A stretch of 64,000 nt of DNA from Pseudomonas brassicacearum (GTDB taxonomy: Bacteria; Pseudomonadota; Gammaproteobacteria; Pseudomonadales; Pseudomonadaceae). The stretch lies in contig NZ_MOBJ01000002.1 of the NCBI RefSeq assembly GCF_003732225.1, positions 246,500-310,499 on the forward strand. Direction: 5' to 3'. Below are positions 51,743-62,115 of this stretch, one piece after another. The notes under the pieces are model-generated. The model did not search any database. It was not told where the DNA came from and saw only the letters and a list, made by a program, of their open reading frames with translations. Position 1 is the first letter of the stretch. Each line of letters starts with the position of its first letter. The position numbers and the translations under genes were made by a program.

Positions 51743-53299
51743 TTACAGCCCCGGCAGACGCTGACGGATCTGCGCGACCACTGTGTCGAGGGTTCCGCTT
51801 TCATTGGTCTGAACGCGTTTGCTGCAGAGAATCTCTGTCGGTGTCAGCGGCTCGCGATTGGCTTGTTGAGCGGCGATAACAGCCAGGTTGGCGTCAGACG
51901 GATCGTTTTTGTCTGCCTGACGCTGCGCCAGCCAGCTCTCGATCACCGCTTGTGGTGCATTGCAATCAAGGATCAGGAACGGCGCACCCGTCGCTTCGGC
52001 GATTTTTGCCGCGCTATCGCGTTGTTCACGCTTGAGGTAAGTCGCGTCGATGACCACCGGGAAACCGGCGCGCAGAATCACGTCAGCGATTTCATGCAGG
52101 CGGGTGTAGGTGGCGGCGCTGGCGTCGGTGCTGTAGATACCGGCTTGCGGGTCGTTTGGCACGTGCTGCTCGCCGAACAGACGCTTGCGCTCGACATCGG
52201 AACGCAGGCGAATCGCGCCCAGTGCTTCTACCAGGCGCATGGCGACGTGGCTTTTGCCGACGGCGGAAACGCCGTGGGTGATTGCCAGGAAGCGCGATGG
52301 AATGGTGCTGTAGCTTTCCGCCAGGTTGGCGTAGTTGCGGTACTGGCGCAGAGTAGTGGCGCGCTGCACCGGATCGGCTTCGGCGGGCATGCTGAACAGG
52401 CTGACCTTGGCGCGAACCAGTGCGCGGTAGGCTTTATAGAAGTTCAGCAGCTCAAGGCCCTGATAATCGCCGGTCAACTCCAGGTACTGGCTCATGAAGC
52501 GGCGTGCCAGGCTTTTCAGGCCACGGTCTTCGAGGTCCATCGCCAGGAAGCCGGTGTCGGCATAGACGTCGGTGAAGCGGAACGGTTCGTTGAATTCGAT
52601 GCAGTCGAAAATCACCACCTTGCCGTCGATCACAGTGGCGTTGCCCAAATGGATGTCACCGTGACATTCGCGGATGAAACCTTCGGCCTTGCGTTGGTCC
52701 AGCAGCGGTTTCAGGCGTTCGAAGCTACTCTCGGCCCAGGCTTGTAGGGCGTCGAGTTGCAATAGGTCGGCCTTTTCACTGAGAAACGGGCGGATTTGTT
52801 CGAAGTTCTGCCGCACAGGCGCCATGACGCTTTCAGGTGTGCCGGCTTCGTGAGCTGCCGGAACCTTCGGTGCGCTGAGGTGGAACTGAGCTATCTGCTT
52901 GGCCATCTCATCGATGTGCGTGGTCGTCAGTTCACCATTGGCTTGCAGGGTACTGAGCAACTGGCTTTGTGGGAACTGGCGCATTTTCAGCGCGTAATCG
53001 AGCACCGGGCCTGTACCACCGAATTGCGGTGCTTCAACGCTGCCGGTGATCGGCAACACTTCAAGATACAAATCGTTGGTCAGGCGCTGGTTCAGGCGCA
53101 GTTCTTCGCCGCAGAAATGTTCGCGCGACTCAATGCTTGTGAAGTCGAGGAAACCGAAATTGACCGGCTTCTTCACTTTATAAGCGTAAGGGCCCGTGAG
53201 CAGCACCCATGAGATGTGCGTCTCGATGACCTGGAAGCCCTCTACAGGATGAGGGTAGAGGGCCGGGTTTTGCAGGGCAGCGATCAAGGATTGGCTCAC
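51743..53299 (-). CDS. Bifunctional aminoglycoside-phosphotransferase-like / P-loop ATPase protein
   Basis: This 518-residue protein joins an N-terminal APH-like kinase domain (HGDIHLGNATVIDGKVVIFD, the catalytic Asp and the metal-binding D of the family) with a C-terminal AAA_33/zeta-toxin-like P-loop kinase (THGVSAVGKSHVAMRLVEALG). This combination is a known family in pseudomonads and other proteobacteria; the substrate is unknown, and neither domain proves antibiotic resistance. It is a monocistronic gene divergent from mrcB. Confidence 0.8.
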   Translation of the reverse strand: MSQSLIAALQNPALYPHPVEGFQVIETHISWVLLTGPYAYKVKKPVNFGFLDFTSIESREHFCGEELRLNQRLTNDLYLEVLPITGSVEAPQFGGTGPVLDYALKMRQFPQSQLLSTLQANGELTTTHIDEMAKQIAQFHLSAPKVPAAHEAGTPESVMAPVRQNFEQIRPFLSEKADLLQLDALQAWAESSFERLKPLLDQRKAEGFIRECHGDIHLGNATVIDGKVVIFDCIEFNEPFRFTDVYADTGFLAMDLEDRGLKSLARRFMSQYLELTGDYQGLELLNFYKAYRALVRAKVSLFSMPAEADPVQRATTLRQYRNYANLAESYSTIPSRFLAITHGVSAVGKSHVAMRLVEALGAIRLRSDVERKRLFGEQHVPNDPQAGIYSTDASAATYTRLHEIADVILRAGFPVVIDATYLKREQRDSAAKIAEATGAPFLILDCNAPQAVIESWLAQRQADKNDPSDANLAVIAAQQANREPLTPTEILCSKRVQTNESGTLDTVVAQIRQRLPGL

Positions 53300-53402
53300 A
53301 GGTGATCCTTCAGAGTCTGGGAAAATTCAAGGGCGACATTATGGCCGCAAGCGGGGCTAACGCAAACCTCGCCGGGCTCATGTTGATCAGGAATAAAGTG
53401 CG

Positions 53403-53408
53403 TATAAT
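53403..53408 (+). promoter_or_regulatory. -10 box directly before mrcB
   Basis: TATAAT lies only eight bases before the mrcB ATG (53417). A TTGATC at 53383-53388 would give a spacer of only 14. If used, the message would be nearly leaderless. No Shine-Dalgarno is visible. Confidence 0.5.
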
Positions 53409-53416
53409 CCGCCGCC

Positions 53417-55741
53417 ATGACTCGTACCCGATCCCCTCGTTCCCCTAAAAAACCTCCTTCTAGCGGCCTGCGCCCCTGGTTAGGCTGGGCCTTGAAGCTC
53501 AGTCTGGTCGGCCTCGTGGTGCTGGCAGGCTTCGCGGTTTACCTCGATGCCGTGGTCCAGGAGAAGTTCTCCGGCAAGCGCTGGACCATTCCGGCCAAGG
53601 TTTATGCGCGCCCGCTCGAGCTGTTCGTCGGACAGAAGCTGAGCAGGGATGACTTTCTCACCGAGCTCGACGCCCTGGGTTATCGCCGCGAAAGCGTGGC
53701 CAATGGACCGGGCGCGGCGTCGGTCAACGGCAATACCGTTGACTTGAACACCCGTGGTTTCCAGTTCTATGAAGGCCTGGAGCAGGCTCAACCGGTACGT
53801 GTGCGTTTCTCTGGCGATTACGTCGCCGAGTTGTCGGCGACCAACGGTTCGAAGCTATCCGTAGTGCGCCTTGAACCGCTGCTGATCGGTGGTCTTTATC
53901 CGAAAAACCTCGAAGACCGCATCCTGATCAAGATCGATCAGGTGCCGCCGTATCTGCTCGATACGCTGGTAGCGGTGGAAGACCGCGACTTCTATCACCA
54001 CTTTGGTGTGTCGCCGAAGTCGATCATGCGGGCCGTTTGGGTCAACACGTCGGCCGGGCAAATGCGTCAGGGCGGTAGTACATTGACGCAGCAGTTGGTC
54101 AAGAACTTCTACCTGACCAACGAGCGCAGCCTGAGCCGTAAGCTGACCGAGGCGATGATGGCGATGCTGCTTGAGTTGCACTACAAAAAGCCGGACATTC
54201 TTGAGGCGTACCTCAATGAAGTGTTCATCGGTCAGGACGGTCAGCGCGCCGTGCACGGCTTCGGTCTGGCCAGTCAGTTCTTCTTCAGCCAGCCGCTGTC
54301 CGAACTCAAGTTGCATCAAGTCGCGTTGTTGGTGGGCATGGTCAAAGGGCCGTCCTACTACAACCCGCGTCGCTACCCGGAACGCGCGCTTGAGCGACGC
54401 AATCTGGTGCTCGATCTGCTGGAACAGCAAGGTGTTGCCACCGCCGAGCAAGTCGCCGCTGCGAAGAAGATGCCGCTGGGCGTGACCAAGCGCGGCAGCC
54501 TGGCAGACAGCTCGTTTCCGGGCTTCCTCGATCTGGTCAAGCGCCAGCTGCGCCAAGACTACCGCGACGAAGACTTGACCGAAGAAGGCCTGCGGATTTT
54601 CACCAGCTTCGACCCGATCCTGCAGATGAAGGCTGAAGCCTCGGTCAACGATACCTTCAAGCGCCTCGCCGGCCGTAAAGGTTCGGACGACGTTGAGGCG
54701 GCGATGGTCGTGACCAACCCGGAAACCGGTGAAGTCCAGGCGATGATCGGCAGCCGTCAGGCGAGTTTCGCCGGCTTCAACCGCGCGCTGGATGCGGTGC
54801 GGCCAATCGGTTCCCTGATCAAGCCAGCGGTGTACCTGACCGCGCTTGAGAAGCCGAGCCAGTACACCTTGACCAGTTGGCTGTCCGATGAATCCTTCTC
54901 GGTAAAAGGTGCGGATGGTCAGATCTGGAAGCCACAGAACTATGATCGTCGCTCCCACGGCACGGTATTCCTGTACCAGGGGCTGGCGCATTCCTACAAC
55001 CTGTCGACCGCGCGTCTGGGTCTGGAAGTCGGCGTGCCGAACGTCCTGAAAACCCTTGGGCGTCTGGGCATCACCCGGGAATTTCCGGCCTTCCCGTCGA
55101 TGTTGCTGGGGGCGGGTGGCTTGACGCCAATCGAAGTGGCAACCATGTACCAGACCCTCGCCAACGGCGGTTTCAACACGCCGATGCGCGGGATTCGCAG
55201 CGTACTGACCGCCGAAGGTCAGCCGCTCAAGCGTTATCCGTTCCAGATTCAGCAACGTTTCGATCCGGCTTCCATCTACCTGATCCAGAGCGCCATGCAG
55301 CGCGTGATGCGTGAAGGTACCGGCAGTTCGGTCTATAACGTGCTGCCCAAGACGCTGACCCTGGCGGGTAAAACCGGTACCAGTAACGACTCGCGAGACA
55401 GCTGGTTTGCCGGTTTCAGTCAGGATCTGCTGGCGGTGGTCTGGCTGGGTCGCGATGACAACGGCAAGACGCCGTTCACCGGTGCCACGGGCGCGCTGCA
55501 AGTCTGGACCAGTTTCATGCGCAAAGCCGACCCGTTGCCGCTGGATATGCCGCAGCCGGATAATGTCGTTCAGGCCTGGGTCGATTCGCGTACCGGGCAG
55601 GGCTCTGAAGCCAGCTGCCCAGGCGCAGTGCAGATGCCGTATATTCGCGGCAGCGAACCGCCTCCCGGCGCTGCGTGCGGTGGTTCAAGCCCCGCTTCAG
55701 GCGAATCGGTGATGGATTGGGTCAAGGGCTGGATGAATTAA
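53417..55741 (+). CDS. mrcB: Penicillin-binding protein 1b, bifunctional
   Basis: PBP1b polymerises and cross-links peptidoglycan. One membrane anchor (residues about 25-48) follows a basic proline-rich cytoplasmic tail. A UB2H-like region comes next, then the transglycosylase domain (EDRDFYHHFGVSPKSI, GGSTLTQQLVKNF), then the transpeptidase with active serine in GSLIKP, SYN and KTGTSND. The 774-residue length is typical for PBP1b. Start ATG 53417 is chosen by homology, with the oddity of no ribosome site. Confidence 0.95.
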   Translation: MTRTRSPRSPKKPPSSGLRPWLGWALKLSLVGLVVLAGFAVYLDAVVQEKFSGKRWTIPAKVYARPLELFVGQKLSRDDFLTELDALGYRRESVANGPGAASVNGNTVDLNTRGFQFYEGLEQAQPVRVRFSGDYVAELSATNGSKLSVVRLEPLLIGGLYPKNLEDRILIKIDQVPPYLLDTLVAVEDRDFYHHFGVSPKSIMRAVWVNTSAGQMRQGGSTLTQQLVKNFYLTNERSLSRKLTEAMMAMLLELHYKKPDILEAYLNEVFIGQDGQRAVHGFGLASQFFFSQPLSELKLHQVALLVGMVKGPSYYNPRRYPERALERRNLVLDLLEQQGVATAEQVAAAKKMPLGVTKRGSLADSSFPGFLDLVKRQLRQDYRDEDLTEEGLRIFTSFDPILQMKAEASVNDTFKRLAGRKGSDDVEAAMVVTNPETGEVQAMIGSRQASFAGFNRALDAVRPIGSLIKPAVYLTALEKPSQYTLTSWLSDESFSVKGADGQIWKPQNYDRRSHGTVFLYQGLAHSYNLSTARLGLEVGVPNVLKTLGRLGITREFPAFPSMLLGAGGLTPIEVATMYQTLANGGFNTPMRGIRSVLTAEGQPLKRYPFQIQQRFDPASIYLIQSAMQRVMREGTGSSVYNVLPKTLTLAGKTGTSNDSRDSWFAGFSQDLLAVVWLGRDDNGKTPFTGATGALQVWTSFMRKADPLPLDMPQPDNVVQAWVDSRTGQGSEASCPGAVQMPYIRGSEPPPGAACGGSSPASGESVMDWVKGWMN

Positions 55742-55757
55742 GCGAAGAGGGTTTCAA

Positions 55758-56516
55758 GTGAACAAGTGGTTTATTCCAGCGGTTACGGTGACAGCTCTGG
55801 CTTTGCTCAGCGGCTGCTCCAGTGTGCAGCACGGCTCGATTCCAGTGGTCGACTCCGGTACGGCGGTGTCCAACAGTGAACGGATTTCTGCCAATGGCGG
55901 TTTCCGCAAAACTACCGTAAAGCGTCCGGCACAGGCCCAGACTCAGGCGATCCCACAGGGTGACACTGGCGTGGTGGTGATGGTGCCGGGTGCTGGCGCG
56001 ACGACTTCGACGCCAATCAGCACTCAACCGATCAGCCCTGGCCCGATCAGCTCCGGTCCGATAACTCCGGGTCCGATTGACAGCGGACCGCTCCAGTCGG
56101 CGCCGATCAATCAGGGTAACTACAGCATGCCATCGACGCCGAGCGGAATTCCTTCCGCCAGCAGCGCCGGCGGTTTGTCTGCCGACGAGCAACTGGACGG
56201 TCCGGTGCTGGCCTTGCTGACTACCGCTCAGCAGCAACAGGCGAGCGGTGATCTGAATGGCGCATCCTCAAGCCTTGAGCGTGCTCAGCGGGTTGCTCCG
56301 CGTGAACCGCAAGTGCTCTACCGTCTGGCGCAGGTGCGCATGGCCCAGGGCGATGCAGCGCAGGCCGAGCAGTTCGCTCGTCGCGGTTTGACGTTTGCCA
56401 ATGGTCGTCCGGATCTTCAGGCCAGTCTGTGGGCGTTGATTGCCCAGGCGCGTGACAAGCAGGGTGATTCCGCCGGTGCCGCACTGGCTCGTCAAAAGGC
56501 CAAGGTTACGCTCTGA
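55758..56516 (+). CDS. TPR lipoprotein
   Basis: This 252-residue protein has a lipoprotein signal (TALALLSGC), then a low-complexity stretch with repeated PI(S/T)xG pentapeptides (about residues 88-115), and a C-terminal tetratricopeptide region (LYRLAQVRMAQGDAAQAEQFARRGL). It follows mrcB by 16 bases and overlaps the next gene by one base, so mrcB and this gene may be cotranscribed; a role with PBP1b in the envelope is inference. Confidence 0.85.
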   Translation: MNKWFIPAVTVTALALLSGCSSVQHGSIPVVDSGTAVSNSERISANGGFRKTTVKRPAQAQTQAIPQGDTGVVVMVPGAGATTSTPISTQPISPGPISSGPITPGPIDSGPLQSAPINQGNYSMPSTPSGIPSASSAGGLSADEQLDGPVLALLTTAQQQQASGDLNGASSSLERAQRVAPREPQVLYRLAQVRMAQGDAAQAEQFARRGLTFANGRPDLQASLWALIAQARDKQGDSAGAALARQKAKVTL

Positions 56517-56851
56517 TGGATGTACGTTTTCCGAAGATCGCTGAACAGCTGCTGCTGATCGAGCGCGAGTTGCGTCTTCAGGGTTGGTGGGACGAGCTCC
56601 CGCCAAGCGCTGAAGCGTTGAACAGCGTCGAGCCATTTTCCGTCGATACGCTGGATTTCGAACAGTGGCTGCAATGGATCTTCTTGCCGCGCATGAAGGC
56701 CATCCTTGAGAACAACCTGCCGCTGCCCAATGCCTCGGGCATTCAGGAAATGGCCGAGATGGTCTTCGCTGCGCGCAATGTCCAGGGCAAGGATCGGCAG
56801 CTGCAGGTCTTGCTCAAAGAGTTCGATCAGCTCATCACGGCTTCCCGCTAA
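56516..56851 (+). CDS. YqcC family protein
   Basis: This 111-residue soluble helical protein matches the YqcC family (DUF446): LLLIERELRLQGWWDELPPS and DTLDFEQWLQWIFLPRMK are characteristic. Function unknown; E. coli yqcC lies next to a pseudouridine synthase gene. Start ATG overlaps the stop of the TPR lipoprotein gene (TGATG). Confidence 0.85.
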   Translation: MDVRFPKIAEQLLLIERELRLQGWWDELPPSAEALNSVEPFSVDTLDFEQWLQWIFLPRMKAILENNLPLPNASGIQEMAEMVFAARNVQGKDRQLQVLLKEFDQLITASR

Positions 56852-56867
56852 GCCGAAAACTGCCAGA

Positions 56868-56943
56868 TGCGATCTTTTGACTTTTCTGTTAAAAAACAAA
56901 ATCAAAAGATCGCAGCCTCGTTTCACTCGACAGCTCCTACAGG
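56868..56943. repeat. Second copy of the AAAAGATCGCAG palindrome family
   Basis: TGCGATCTTTTGA and TCAAAAGATCGCA form a 13-bp stem with a 21-base AT-rich loop, followed by CAGCTCCTAC as in the repeat at 2401-2507. It lies between convergent genes and can act as a bidirectional terminator. Confidence 0.8.
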
Positions 56944-56946
56944 TGT

Positions 56947-57369
56947 CTACTGGCAGTTATCCTTGATCTGTTTTTGTGCTTCGGTGATGCGTTCCTGACG
57001 CTGTTGGTCTGTCAGGCGACGCATCTCACCGTCGACTTCCTCGCGTAATCGCGGATTGTTCTGCAGTTGCGCCAGGTTCGCTCGCGTTTGTTCGCAGAAC
57101 GTCTTGAGCTGGGCTTGCTGCTCGGCCACCTGTTTTTTCACCGAGTTGTCGATGGCCTGTTGATCGCCTATGGCGCTGCTGCGTGGTGGCGGGCTCGGTT
57201 TGCCGACGGGCAGGGCGGGCTTCACCACAGTCGTGGCTTCCTGGCCCTGGGGCGGCTGAGCATCGAAATGGGTAACGCCCTGGCCATCGATCCATTTGTA
57301 GATCGGACTGGCCATGCACAAAGGGCTCAGGCCGATCAGCAGACTGGCCGTGAAGAAGAACGTTCGCAT
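56947..57369 (-). CDS. DUF4124 exported protein
   Basis: This 140-residue protein has a signal peptide (MRTFFFTASLLIGLSPLCMA^SPIYKW) and the DUF4124 domain (KWIDGQGVTHFDAQPPQG), followed by a Lys/Gln-rich coiled-coil tail with a cysteine (FCEQTR). ATG 57369 is chosen because the signal peptide begins there. Function unknown; the family is common in gamma-proteobacterial envelopes. Confidence 0.82.
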   Translation of the reverse strand: MRTFFFTASLLIGLSPLCMASPIYKWIDGQGVTHFDAQPPQGQEATTVVKPALPVGKPSPPPRSSAIGDQQAIDNSVKKQVAEQQAQLKTFCEQTRANLAQLQNNPRLREEVDGEMRRLTDQQRQERITEAQKQIKDNCQ

Positions 57370-57768
57370 GCCGTTTCCTTGTCGTGGGTGCGCAATTGAA
57401 GCTAACACACCTGCTGTTTAAAGGTTTTTTCTTGCGTTCTCATGCGCTTAGTTCGAATAAAGCACATTGACGACTTGACTTGCAGAGGGCGAAACAGAAG
57501 AATCCAAAGTCCGCTGTAGAGGGACTGCCAGAAGCAGACCCACTCGGCAGATCATGAGGCGCACATCCGCGCCGACCTGTTACACCCGCAACGCGTTACC
57601 TCGCGCTGGGTGGGAAAGCCCCGCAACACTTGGGACGATCCCAATACTTGCTCAGTCAGTGCTGACGTAGTCGGCGACCACCGTCGCTCATGCTCTGCCG
57701 AGAAGTAAACCTATTAAGACCCGTCCCCTATATGTGGGCGGTATTCTGGCGTTTTAGAGGTGAACAAC
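57370..57768. other. Long leader region before ilvI
   Basis: About 400 bases without a supported gene. It shows several inverted repeats (TTGGGACGATCCCAA at 57630-57644, GTCAGTGCTGAC at about 57656-57667) and a 38-codon open frame (57554-57670) with codons for Leu, Ile, Ile, Leu, Val and Leu near its end. No terminator with a T run is seen. It may be a control leader of ilvIHC. Confidence 0.5.
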
Positions 57769-59493
57769 GTGGAGCTTTTATCTGGCGGTGAGATGCTCGT
57801 CCGCTTTTTGCGTGACGAAGGCGTCAAATATATCTACGGGTACCCGGGTGGTGCTCTCCTTCATGTATACGATGCCCTGTTCAAAGAGCCGGAAGTGACC
57901 CACATCCTGGTTCGTCACGAGCAGGCTGCGACCCATATGGCTGACGGCTATGCCCGTGCTACCGGTAAAGCCGGCGTAGTACTGGTGACCTCTGGCCCGG
58001 GCGCAACCAACGCCATCACCGGTATTGCCACGGCCTACATGGACTCCATTCCGATGGTGATCATTTCCGGCCAGGTGCCTAGCACCATGGTAGGCACCGA
58101 TGCGTTCCAGGAAACCGACATGATCGGTATCTCCCGGCCGATCGTGAAGCACAGCTTCATGATCAAGCACGCGTCGGAAATCCCGGACGTCATGAAGAAA
58201 GCGTTCTACCTGGCGCAATCTGGTCGTCCTGGTCCTGTCGTTGTCGATATCCCGAAAGACATGACCAACCCGGCCGAGAAGTTCGAATACGTCTTCCCGA
58301 AAAAAGCCAAGCTGCGTTCCTACAGCCCGGCTGTTCGCGGTCACTCCGGGCAAATCCGCAAGGCAGCAGAAATGCTCCTGGCGGCCAAGCGTCCTGTGCT
58401 CTACGCAGGCGGCGGCGTGATTCTTGGTGGTGGCTCCGCGCCGCTGACCGAACTGGCGCAAATGCTCAACCTGCCGGTGACCAACACCCTGATGGGCCTG
58501 GGTGCCTACCCTGGCACCGACCGTCAGTTCATCGGCATGCTCGGCATGCACGGTAGCTACACCGCTAACCTGGCCATGCACCACGCCGACGTGATTCTTG
58601 CTGTCGGCGCGCGTTTCGATGACCGCGTGATCAACGGCCCGGCCAAGTTCTGTCCGAATGCCAAGATCATTCACATCGACATCGACCCGGCTTCGATTTC
58701 CAAAACCATCAAGGCAGACGTGCCTATCGTTGGCCCGGTCGAGAGCGTCCTGACCGAGATGGTCGCGATCCTCAAGGAAATCGGCGAGACCCCGAACAAG
58801 GAGTCCGTTGCCAGTTGGTGGAAGCAAGTCGACGAGTGGCGCGGTGATCGCGGCCTGTTCCCGTATGACAAGGGCGACGGCAGCGTCATCAAGCCGCAAA
58901 CCGTGATCGAAACCCTCTGCGAAGTGACCAAGGGCGATGCCTTTGTGACCTCCGACGTGGGTCAGCACCAGATGTTCGCGGCGCAGTACTACAAGTTCAA
59001 CAAGCCTAACCGCTGGATCAACTCCGGCGGCCTGGGCACCATGGGCTTCGGTTTCCCGGCGGCCATGGGCATCAAGTTGAGCTTCCCGGATGCCGACGTC
59101 GCCTGCGTAACGGGCGAGGGCAGTATCCAGATGAACATTCAGGAATTGTCGACCTGCCTGCAATACGGTTTGCCGGTAAAGATCGTGATCCTGAACAACG
59201 GTGTTCTGGGTATGGTTCGCCAGTGGCAGGACATGAGTTACGGTAGTCGTCACTCGCATTCCTACATGGAGTCGCTGCCTGACTTCGTCAAGTTGGCAGA
59301 GGCCTATGGCCACGTCGGCGTGCGCATCACCGATTCGAAAGATTTGAAGCCGAAGATGGAGGAAGCGTTCGCCATGAAAGATCGCCTGGTGGTGATCGAC
59401 ATTTCGGTCGACACCAGTGAGCACGTCTACCCGATGCAGATCAAAGACGGCTCCATGCGCGATATGTGGCTGAGCAAGACGGAGCGTACTTAA
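57769..59493 (+). CDS. ilvI: Acetolactate synthase large subunit
   Basis: This thiamine-diphosphate enzyme makes acetolactate and acetohydroxybutyrate, the first shared step for valine, leucine and isoleucine. The ThDP glutamate lies in [19 protein letters not shown]; the metal/ThDP motif reads GEGSIQMN. I chose GTG 57769 (574 residues, as in E. coli IlvI) because AGAGG lies eight bases upstream; GTG 57760 would add three residues. It forms an operon with ilvH and probably ilvC. Confidence 0.95.
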   Translation: MELLSGGEMLVRFLRDEGVKYIYGYPGGALLHVYDALFKEPEVTHILVRHEQAATHMADGYARATGKAGVVLVTSGPGATNAITGIATAYMDSIPMVIISGQVPSTMVGTDAFQETDMIGISRPIVKHSFMIKHASEIPDVMKKAFYLAQSGRPGPVVVDIPKDMTNPAEKFEYVFPKKAKLRSYSPAVRGHSGQIRKAAEMLLAAKRPVLYAGGGVILGGGSAPLTELAQMLNLPVTNTLMGLGAYPGTDRQFIGMLGMHGSYTANLAMHHADVILAVGARFDDRVINGPAKFCPNAKIIHIDIDPASISKTIKADVPIVGPVESVLTEMVAILKEIGETPNKESVASWWKQVDEWRGDRGLFPYDKGDGSVIKPQTVIETLCEVTKGDAFVTSDVGQHQMFAAQYYKFNKPNRWINSGGLGTMGFGFPAAMGIKLSFPDADVACVTGEGSIQMNIQELSTCLQYGLPVKIVILNNGVLGMVRQWQDMSYGSRHSHSYMESLPDFVKLAEAYGHVGVRITDSKDLKPKMEEAFAMKDRLVVIDISVDTSEHVYPMQIKDGSMRDMWLSKTERT

Positions 59494-59495
59494 TC

Positions 59496-59987
59496 ATGCG
59501 ACACATTATTTCCTTGCTTCTGGAAAACGAACCGGGCGCTTTGTCTCGTGTAGTCGGTCTGTTCTCGCAGCGCAACTACAACATCGAAAGCCTGACCGTG
59601 GCGCCGACCGAAGACCCGACCCTGTCGCGTCTGACGTTGACTACAGTCGGCCACGATGAAGTGATCGAGCAGATCACCAAGAACCTGAACAAGTTGATCG
59701 AAGTGGTCAAATTGGTCGACCTGTCGGAGAGTGCTCACATCGAGCGCGAACTGATGCTGGTCAAGGTCAAGGCCACCGGCGCCCAGCGCGCCGAGATCAA
59801 ACGCACTACCGATATTTATCGTGGGCAGATCGTCGATGTCAGCGCCAGCGTGTATACCGTTCAATTGACCGGTACCAGCGACAAGCTCGACAGTTTCATT
59901 CAGTCGATCGGCACTGCCTCGATTCTGGAAACCGTACGCAGTGGCGTCACCGGGATTGCCCGCGGCGACAAAGTACTCAGCATCTAA
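59496..59987 (+). CDS. ilvH: Acetolactate synthase small (regulatory) subunit
   Basis: IlvH gives the large subunit full activity and valine feedback. The 163-residue protein starts with an ACT domain (ISLLLENEPGALSRVVGLFSQRNYNIESLTV). ATG 59496 lies two bases after the ilvI stop, which supports translational coupling. Confidence 0.96.
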   Translation: MRHIISLLLENEPGALSRVVGLFSQRNYNIESLTVAPTEDPTLSRLTLTTVGHDEVIEQITKNLNKLIEVVKLVDLSESAHIERELMLVKVKATGAQRAEIKRTTDIYRGQIVDVSASVYTVQLTGTSDKLDSFIQSIGTASILETVRSGVTGIARGDKVLSI

Positions 59988-60024
59988 ACCAAATTAGCGA
60001 ACGGCCTGAACGGCCTGGACATAG

Positions 60025-61050
<1,026 letters not shown>

Positions 61051-61067
61051 GTCACGAGCGTGTACAG

Positions 61068-61093
61068 AAAACGCGGCTTAGGCCGCGTTTTTT
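61068..61093 (+). terminator. Terminator of ilvC
   Basis: ACGCGGC and GCCGCGT around TTAG, then a run of T. Confidence 0.9.
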
Positions 61094-61194
61094 CGTTTGA
61101 GTGGTCGGTTCTGGTATAAAGCTGCATCGTTTGCGGCCGAACCGTTGTCGCAGACTCCTGTCGAAACTTTCCACACCGTTGCAAGGTAATGTCC

Positions 61195-62052
61195 ATGAGC
61201 GAACGTCCCGAAGAGCCAAACCAGGCCTCTGACGCCGAAAGCCTGCTACCCATCGATGAGCATGTCGAAGAGGGGCATGACGCTGACGGCCGTAAAGTCC
61301 GGCATCGTGGTATCTATCTTCTGCCGAATCTGTTCACCACTGCGAACCTGTTCGCAGGGTTCTATTCCATCATCAACTCGATGAGCGCCCAGAGCGCCTT
61401 GAGTGCCGGTGATGCTGTAAGCGCGAGCAAGTATTTTGCTTTCGCGGCGATCGCGATTTTCGTCGCCATGGTCCTCGACGGCCTTGATGGCCGGGTAGCG
61501 CGCATGACCAACACCGAAAGCGCCTTCGGTGCCGAGTACGACTCGCTGTCGGACATGGTCGCCTTTGGTGTCGCGCCGGCATTGTTGGCATTCGGCTGGG
61601 CGCTGGGGGATATGGGCAAGGTTGGCTGGATGGTTGCCTTCATCTATGTTGCGGGCGCGGCATTGCGTCTGGCGCGCTTCAATACTCAGGTCGGCACTGC
61701 GGATAAACGTTACTTCATCGGTCTGGCCAGTCCGGCCGCTGCCGGTGTAGTCGCAGGCATTGTCTGGGCATTCAGCGATTACGGGATTCAGGGCTCCAAG
61801 ATGTCCTTCCTGGTTGCGCTGATGGTTGCCGCCGCTGGTATGCTGATGGTCAGCAACATCAAGTACAACAGCTTCAAGGAGCTGGACCTGAAAGGGCGCG
61901 TACCTTTCGTGGCGATCCTGGCTGTGGTGCTGGTGTTTGCGGTGGTCTTCAGCGATCCACCGCGCATTTTGCTGCTGGTTTTCCTCGCCTATGCAGCTTC
62001 TGGTCCGGTGCAGTACCTGTTGCGTCTTCGTCGGCACAAAAACGCCGAGTGA
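61195..62052 (+). CDS. pssA: CDP-diacylglycerol-serine O-phosphatidyltransferase
   Basis: PssA makes phosphatidylserine, precursor of phosphatidylethanolamine. The 285-residue membrane protein has the CDP-alcohol phosphotransferase motif LDGLDGRVARMTNTESAFG (last part: EYDSLSDMV) and about eight helices; the soluble acidic head holds the first 40 residues. ATG 61195 is preferred over 61189 because AAGGT sits at better distance. Confidence 0.94.
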   Translation: MSERPEEPNQASDAESLLPIDEHVEEGHDADGRKVRHRGIYLLPNLFTTANLFAGFYSIINSMSAQSALSAGDAVSASKYFAFAAIAIFVAMVLDGLDGRVARMTNTESAFGAEYDSLSDMVAFGVAPALLAFGWALGDMGKVGWMVAFIYVAGAALRLARFNTQVGTADKRYFIGLASPAAAGVVAGIVWAFSDYGIQGSKMSFLVALMVAAAGMLMVSNIKYNSFKELDLKGRVPFVAILAVVLVFAVVFSDPPRILLLVFLAYAASGPVQYLLRLRRHKNAE

Positions 62053-62067
62053 TGTAATTTCCCCCAT

Positions 62068-62111
62068 ACTCCGCAGTCTATTGGTGCATCTGTCCTCCAA
62101 TTCTGCGGAGT
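62068..62111 (+). promoter_or_regulatory. Hairpin that contains the msrP ribosome binding site
   Basis: ACTCCGCAG (62068-62076) is the exact inverse of CTGCGGAGT (62103-62111), which carries the GGAG ribosome site of msrP (ATG 62116). An inner TTGG/CCAA stem and a TCCTCC stretch (62093-62098) in the loop side strengthen the picture. It could hide the ribosome site or serve as a protein operator. Confidence 0.55.
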
Positions 62112-62115
62112 TGCC

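Noticed and set aside
51743..53299. Aminoglycoside resistance gene
   Set aside because: Only a fold-level similarity in the N-terminal domain; fused to a P-loop kinase and located in core genome. No basis for a resistance claim.
53855..55501. Long antisense frame opposite mrcB
   Set aside because: Shadow of a certain gene; rich in Arg, Gln, His, as typical for antisense translation.
57778..59424. Long antisense frame opposite ilvI (about 550 codons)
   Set aside because: Same artefact of GC-rich third positions; no motif, no ribosome site.
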